A DNA stretch of 64,000 nucleotides from positions 813,666 through 877,665 of the forward strand of contig NZ_RJJD01000008.1 in assembly GCF_003721515.1 (NCBI RefSeq). The letters are read 5' to 3'. How positions within the stretch are numbered: the stretch's first letter is position 1; every line of letters starts with the position of its first letter. The DNA comes from Rufibacter latericius (GTDB lineage Bacteria; Bacteroidota; Bacteroidia; Cytophagales; Hymenobacteraceae). Positions 60,344 through 64,000 of this stretch are shown here, piece after piece. A program made the position numbers and the translations under genes. The notes under the pieces were generated by a model. The model did no database searches. It was not told where the DNA came from and saw only the letters and a list, made by a program, of their open reading frames with translations.

Positions 60344-61894
60344 TTAGTTTGCCGGATTTGGAAGTAGGTTTTTATTTACATCCAATTCTGTCTGAGGTAT
60401 TGGCAAATATTCATTTCCAGGAGTCCAGGTGTTGAAATCAGGATCATTCGCCTTCAACATGGCTAATTTATCAGGATCATACAACCAACCCCAGCGGATG
60501 ATATCATGGATGCGTTGGGTCTCAATGGCAAATTCCAAGAAACGCTCATGCCCAATCTGATCCCGCATTTGCTGCTGCGTCATATTAGGCTTTGCGGTTG
60601 CTAAATCTGGCAGATTCGCCCTTGACCGCACCTGCTGAATATAAGGATAAGCTTCTGCAGTTCTTCCTAACTCATTCAATGCCTCTGCATGCATTAAGAG
60701 AATATCTGCGTAGCGTAGCACTCTGTAGTTGATACCAGAGTTCTCCCCGTTATCATTGGCAGCACCTAACCCATCATGGGTGTATTTTCTTGGATACAGC
60801 GCGTCCAGCGCATGTGGCCAAGGTTGTCCGTAAGCTGAAACAGAATTGTCCTGCGGCTCATAGGAGGCAATGGTGGCCAGCAATCTAGGATCGCTTTTCC
60901 CGTCTACCGTTTTCTCCTGCTTATATTCATTATAAACCCCACGGGTAGGCAAGAAGTCTGAGTAGCCTTTCCCATCCATGGCATAGGTGGACGCCTGAGA
61001 AGAAACTTGTCTCCAGTTAGCGGAAGGATCTCCACCGTAGTTCATAACCGTTCCTCCCACTTCATCAGGTGTTGCAAACTGCACCTCAAACAAAGATTCA
61101 GCGTTATTTTCAAAAGCTACCCCTGGTTTGAAGTTATCGCGGTATTCAGGCATGAGGCGGTAATTATAAGGAGCTGCCATCAACTCCTCAAATTGTGTAG
61201 CTGCTTGCTGCCATTGCTTTCTGTACAGGTACGCTTTCCCAAGCATGCCTGTAGCGGCACCCTTGGTAGCTCTACCAGTCTGTCTTGCGTCTGGTCCTGT
61301 GACATTACTGTAAGAAACAGGTAACATTTGTTTGGCCTGTTGGAAATCTGAGAATATCTGGTTCCAAAGCACTTCCTCCGTTGCGGTTGCCGGGTAATAC
61401 TCTGCCGTTGACTTTGGAGTGGAAGTTATAACCGGAACTGCTTTGAAAGAGTTAGCCAGGTTAAAATAAGCTAGTCCTCTTAAAAAGTGCGCTTGACCTA
61501 TCAACCGGTTTCTAAGCTCTTCATCCATTTCAATGGCGGGCAGCTTTTCCAACGCTTGGTTTGCTCTGAACACTAATTGATAGTGTGCCCCCCATAGCCA
61601 CTGCACAGGACCGGATGTGGTAGGAATGGTAAAATTCCCCACTTGCACTAAGTCTCCCCATGGACTATCCCCTCTTAAATCATCCCCTCTACCATCAGTA
61701 AGGGCAGGATACATCCGCATATAAGTGCCATCCAGGATTAAGCTATTGTAGATTGCCGTCACCCCTCCCACAGCTTGGTCTGATGTCAACCAGTACTCAT
61801 TTGCTGTTTGTCTATTGGGGTTTGTAAGTTCCAACTTATCGTCACATGCACCTAACAAGGGCAACAAGAATGCTAAATATTTTATCTTTTTCAT
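60344..61894 (-). CDS. SusD/RagB-family glycan-binding lipoprotein
   Basis: The 516-residue protein has a lipobox LLGAC (Cys16) and the SusD pattern: NPNRQTANEYWLTSDQAVGGVTAIYNSL, GQAHFLRGLAYFNLANSF, the TPR-like middle, and YRVLRYADILLMHAEALNELG near residue 400. SusD caps the SusC channel on the outer surface and helps capture oligosaccharides. It is 38 bases downstream of the susC gene. Confidence 0.93.
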   Translation of the reverse strand: MKKIKYLAFLLPLLGACDDKLELTNPNRQTANEYWLTSDQAVGGVTAIYNSLILDGTYMRMYPALTDGRGDDLRGDSPWGDLVQVGNFTIPTTSGPVQWLWGAHYQLVFRANQALEKLPAIEMDEELRNRLIGQAHFLRGLAYFNLANSFKAVPVITSTPKSTAEYYPATATEEVLWNQIFSDFQQAKQMLPVSYSNVTGPDARQTGRATKGAATGMLGKAYLYRKQWQQAATQFEELMAAPYNYRLMPEYRDNFKPGVAFENNAESLFEVQFATPDEVGGTVMNYGGDPSANWRQVSSQASTYAMDGKGYSDFLPTRGVYNEYKQEKTVDGKSDPRLLATIASYEPQDNSVSAYGQPWPHALDALYPRKYTHDGLGAANDNGENSGINYRVLRYADILLMHAEALNELGRTAEAYPYIQQVRSRANLPDLATAKPNMTQQQMRDQIGHERFLEFAIETQRIHDIIRWGWLYDPDKLAMLKANDPDFNTWTPGNEYLPIPQTELDVNKNLLPNPAN

Positions 61895-61932
61895 GATCCT
61901 TCTTTGTGTACGTTAACTCAATACTTCTTTCA

Positions 61933-64000
61933 CTAGAAGCCAACCTGTACTCCCAACATCAGTGTTCTAGGTCTTGGATAGGAACTTCCATCAAAGCCAG
62001 GGTTGAACACTCCAGAAGTAAAATCAGGGTTGTACAATTTGTAAGCCTGGAAGGTGTGCAGGTTCTGGCCCGTCACATACACTCTGGCTTTTGATATTCC
62101 TTTCAGGAAACCTTCAGGTAAATTATACCCAATTGATAAGGTATTTATTCTTAAATGCTTACCATCCTGCAACCAACCTTCCCGATCAGAATCACGGTTG
62201 TTGTCGTTCGGATCTCCACCCGCTAATCTTGGCACATCGGTGTTCGTATTAGTTGGCGTCCAACGGTTAAACGCATCTTCATGGTAGTTCATGTAATCTT
62301 GCGTGTGCATCAGTTCTCTGTATGTTCTGCTGTTAATTTGGTAACCTGCAGCGCCTGAGACGAACAAGCTTACATCAAAGCCTTTGTAACCCGCCGTGAA
62401 ATTCATGCCATAATACACGCTTGGCAATCCGCTTCCCAGGTAAGTTCTATCCTCGGCATTGATTACCCCATCATCATTCAAATCTTTGAATCGCAAATCA
62501 CCGGGAGAGGTGGCTGCGCTTTGGAAAGCGTGGTTGGCAACCTCTTCCTGCGTTTGGAAAATGCCATCAGTTACCCAACCAAAGTGACGGCCAATTTCAC
62601 CTCCTACTTCGGTTTTGGAGCCCACTCCGTAAATCGGCTCATTATTACCACCTAATGCCAATACTCTGTTCTTAAGTGTACTGAAGTTACCGTTGATGTC
62701 ATAAGTAAAGGCACCTTTGCTTCCATGGTAAGTAGCATTAAGCTCTATTCCAGTGTTTCTTAACGTTGCGGCATTAATGACAGGAGCGGTATTTACTGAA
62801 CCGGTTGAAGATGGGATAGGAACCCCGACAAGAACATCGGTTGATTTATTACTGTAATATTCAGCGGAGAAATCAACCAATCCATTAAATAAAGTTGCAT
62901 CAAGACCAACGTTTGAAGATGTTTTGCTTTCCCACTTGATATCTTCAGATATCAGGCTTGTCTGCAAACCACCCACTACTTTAGAACCGTTGAAGTTGTA
63001 AACGATGTTAGGGTTGATTACCGGATAGTACAGATAGTCTCCAATATCTTGATTTCCAAGTCTACCGTAACTTCCTCTTAGTTTCAATTCTGTAATTGCC
63101 TCCGGCAGATTCAAGAACTCTTCGTTTGTAAGTTTCCAACCTAAAGCAACAGAAGGGAAATATCCCACCCTGTTCTGCGGGGCAAATCTTGAAGAAGCAT
63201 CTCTACGCAGGGTAGCTGTTACCAGATACTTATCATTGAAGCTGTAGTTTAACCTTCCTAGATAAGAAGCCAAGCCCCACTCAGATTTATTTCCCCAGGA
63301 AGAGTTATTTGTACCATTGTCAAGAACCGGATAATAAGGTTTAGGAAGTAGCTCAGAAGAACCACCCATCACTTTAGTTGTTCCACTTTGGTACATCTGG
63401 CCAACTAAGAGTGCAACACTGTGTTTATCGAATGTTTTCTCATAGTTTAAGGTATTCTCAACCAAACCAGTAGTGAAGTTTCTGGTGGCATTGCTTAATC
63501 TGGAAACGTTTTGCGTCACCCCGCCAGCAGATCTGAACGAGTTAAAGAAGAAACCAAAGTCAAAAGTTGGCTGGAAAGCATAATCCTGCGCTACTGTCTT
63601 ATCATAGCTCACGTTCAGTTTATACTTCAAGCCCTTCAGAATTTCAACCTCACCCCAGGCTACCCCAAACGTACGGTCAACATCTGTGTAGTTTTCAAAT
63701 AGTTTGTTTGCGCCTACTGCGTTCAAAACAATAGCTCTTTCTACATCTGATCTGATTCCACCGAAACCACCTTCTCTGCTTGGGTCATACACACGCATGG
63801 TTGGAATAGCCATCAGCAAGTCACCAATCAAGGGAGGTCTGTTACCTGTTAACACATCTGTTCTGTAGGTAAGGGTATTTTCATGAGAGCTAGTGTAATA
63901 CAAGTTCGTTCCAAATCTAAACCGGCCTTTTTCTCCAGTAGTATTGATACGAGCTGAATAACGGTCATAGGAAGGGCCATTTCCCACAAATGTTCCATCT
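61933..64000 (-). CDS. SusC-type TonB-dependent receptor, C-terminal part
   Basis: The gene runs off the right edge; about 689 codons are visible of a usual 1000 or so. It shows SusC patterns: RDASSRFAPQNRVGYFPSVALGWKLTNEEF, LKLRGSYGRLGNQDIGDYLY, PSVYYGMNFTAGYKGFDVSLF and the final RTLMLGVQVGF. It forms the outer-membrane channel for arabinan oligosaccharides with SusD. A GTG at 63987 is internal, since the reading frame stays open to the edge (DGTFVGNGPSYDR). GC is visibly lower (about 42% in sampled lines) than the genes to the left. Confidence 0.92.
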   Translation of the reverse strand, partial: DGTFVGNGPSYDRYSARINTTGEKGRFRFGTNLYYTSSHENTLTYRTDVLTGNRPPLIGDLLMAIPTMRVYDPSREGGFGGIRSDVERAIVLNAVGANKLFENYTDVDRTFGVAWGEVEILKGLKYKLNVSYDKTVAQDYAFQPTFDFGFFFNSFRSAGGVTQNVSRLSNATRNFTTGLVENTLNYEKTFDKHSVALLVGQMYQSGTTKVMGGSSELLPKPYYPVLDNGTNNSSWGNKSEWGLASYLGRLNYSFNDKYLVTATLRRDASSRFAPQNRVGYFPSVALGWKLTNEEFLNLPEAITELKLRGSYGRLGNQDIGDYLYYPVINPNIVYNFNGSKVVGGLQTSLISEDIKWESKTSSNVGLDATLFNGLVDFSAEYYSNKSTDVLVGVPIPSSTGSVNTAPVINAATLRNTGIELNATYHGSKGAFTYDINGNFSTLKNRVLALGGNNEPIYGVGSKTEVGGEIGRHFGWVTDGIFQTQEEVANHAFQSAATSPGDLRFKDLNDDGVINAEDRTYLGSGLPSVYYGMNFTAGYKGFDVSLFVSGAAGYQINSRTYRELMHTQDYMNYHEDAFNRWTPTNTNTDVPRLAGGDPNDNNRDSDREGWLQDGKHLRINTLSIGYNLPEGFLKGISKARVYVTGQNLHTFQAYKLYNPDFTSGVFNPGFDGSSYPRPRTLMLGVQVGF

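Overview
The window looks like a chromosome piece from a Bacteroidota bacterium, probably Cytophagales/Hymenobacteraceae (Rufibacter/Pontibacter-like). This placement is inferred from SusC/SusD outer-membrane uptake genes, type IX secretion sorting tails, DUF4199 and DUF486 membrane proteins, TAnnTTTG-type -7 promoter elements, lack of obvious Shine-Dalgarno sequences and roughly 50% GC. No rRNA, tRNA, CRISPR array, integrase or intact insertion sequence was seen.

Left part (1-14.4 kb) is housekeeping: the start of dxs, scpA plus a YbhN-like flippase gene, a secreted protein, two adjacent secreted proteins with TonB C-terminal domains, a DUF4199 membrane protein, ndk, an NrnA-type DHH phosphoesterase, two FKBP prolyl isomerase lipoproteins, recO, a PorZ-like type IX secretion factor, a UbiA-type prenyltransferase and a cold-shock protein. 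From 14.4 to 21.8 kb lie a KdsC-like phosphatase, iscX, a 2Fe-2S ferredoxin, a DUF2520 oxidoreductase and a minus-strand cytochrome c maturation operon (ccmB-C-D-E-F) whose CcmE carries CxxxY instead of HxxxY.

Middle (22-43.6 kb): a TonB-dependent receptor with a beta-helix surface lipoprotein, a MoxR ATPase, a DUF486 protein, a 2113-residue surface protein with eight DUF11 repeats, a calcium-binding-like region and a type IX sorting tail, an acidic protein whose two halves differ sharply in codon use, an ALDH3-family dehydrogenase, an ElaA acetyltransferase, a two-subunit transketolase, a HAD enzyme with an altered active-site motif, and a translationally coupled pair of membrane-anchored exonuclease and cNMP/CBS/DUF294 protein.

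Right part (43.8-64 kb) is an L-arabinose/arabinan module, all on the minus strand: partial susC, susD, GH43, GH127, GH51, GH43 and a mutarotase lipoprotein, then an AraR-like regulator with a ruined Nudix box, then araB-araD-araA and a sodium/sugar symporter. Together they would bind and cut arabinan outside the cell, trim oligomers in the periplasm, import L-arabinose and convert it to D-xylulose 5-phosphate. The transketolase encoded nearby could take that product into central metabolism.

The most unusual signal is a family of about 30 short imperfect palindromes (about 35-45 bp, core TTTTCnGnAAAA flanked by GGCC/TAAAAC-type arms) scattered between genes through 0.6-54 kb, about one per 2 kb. 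They sit at gene ends, inside operons and between convergent genes, and several copies keep pairing arms although the arm sequence differs. I do not recognise it as a named repeat family.
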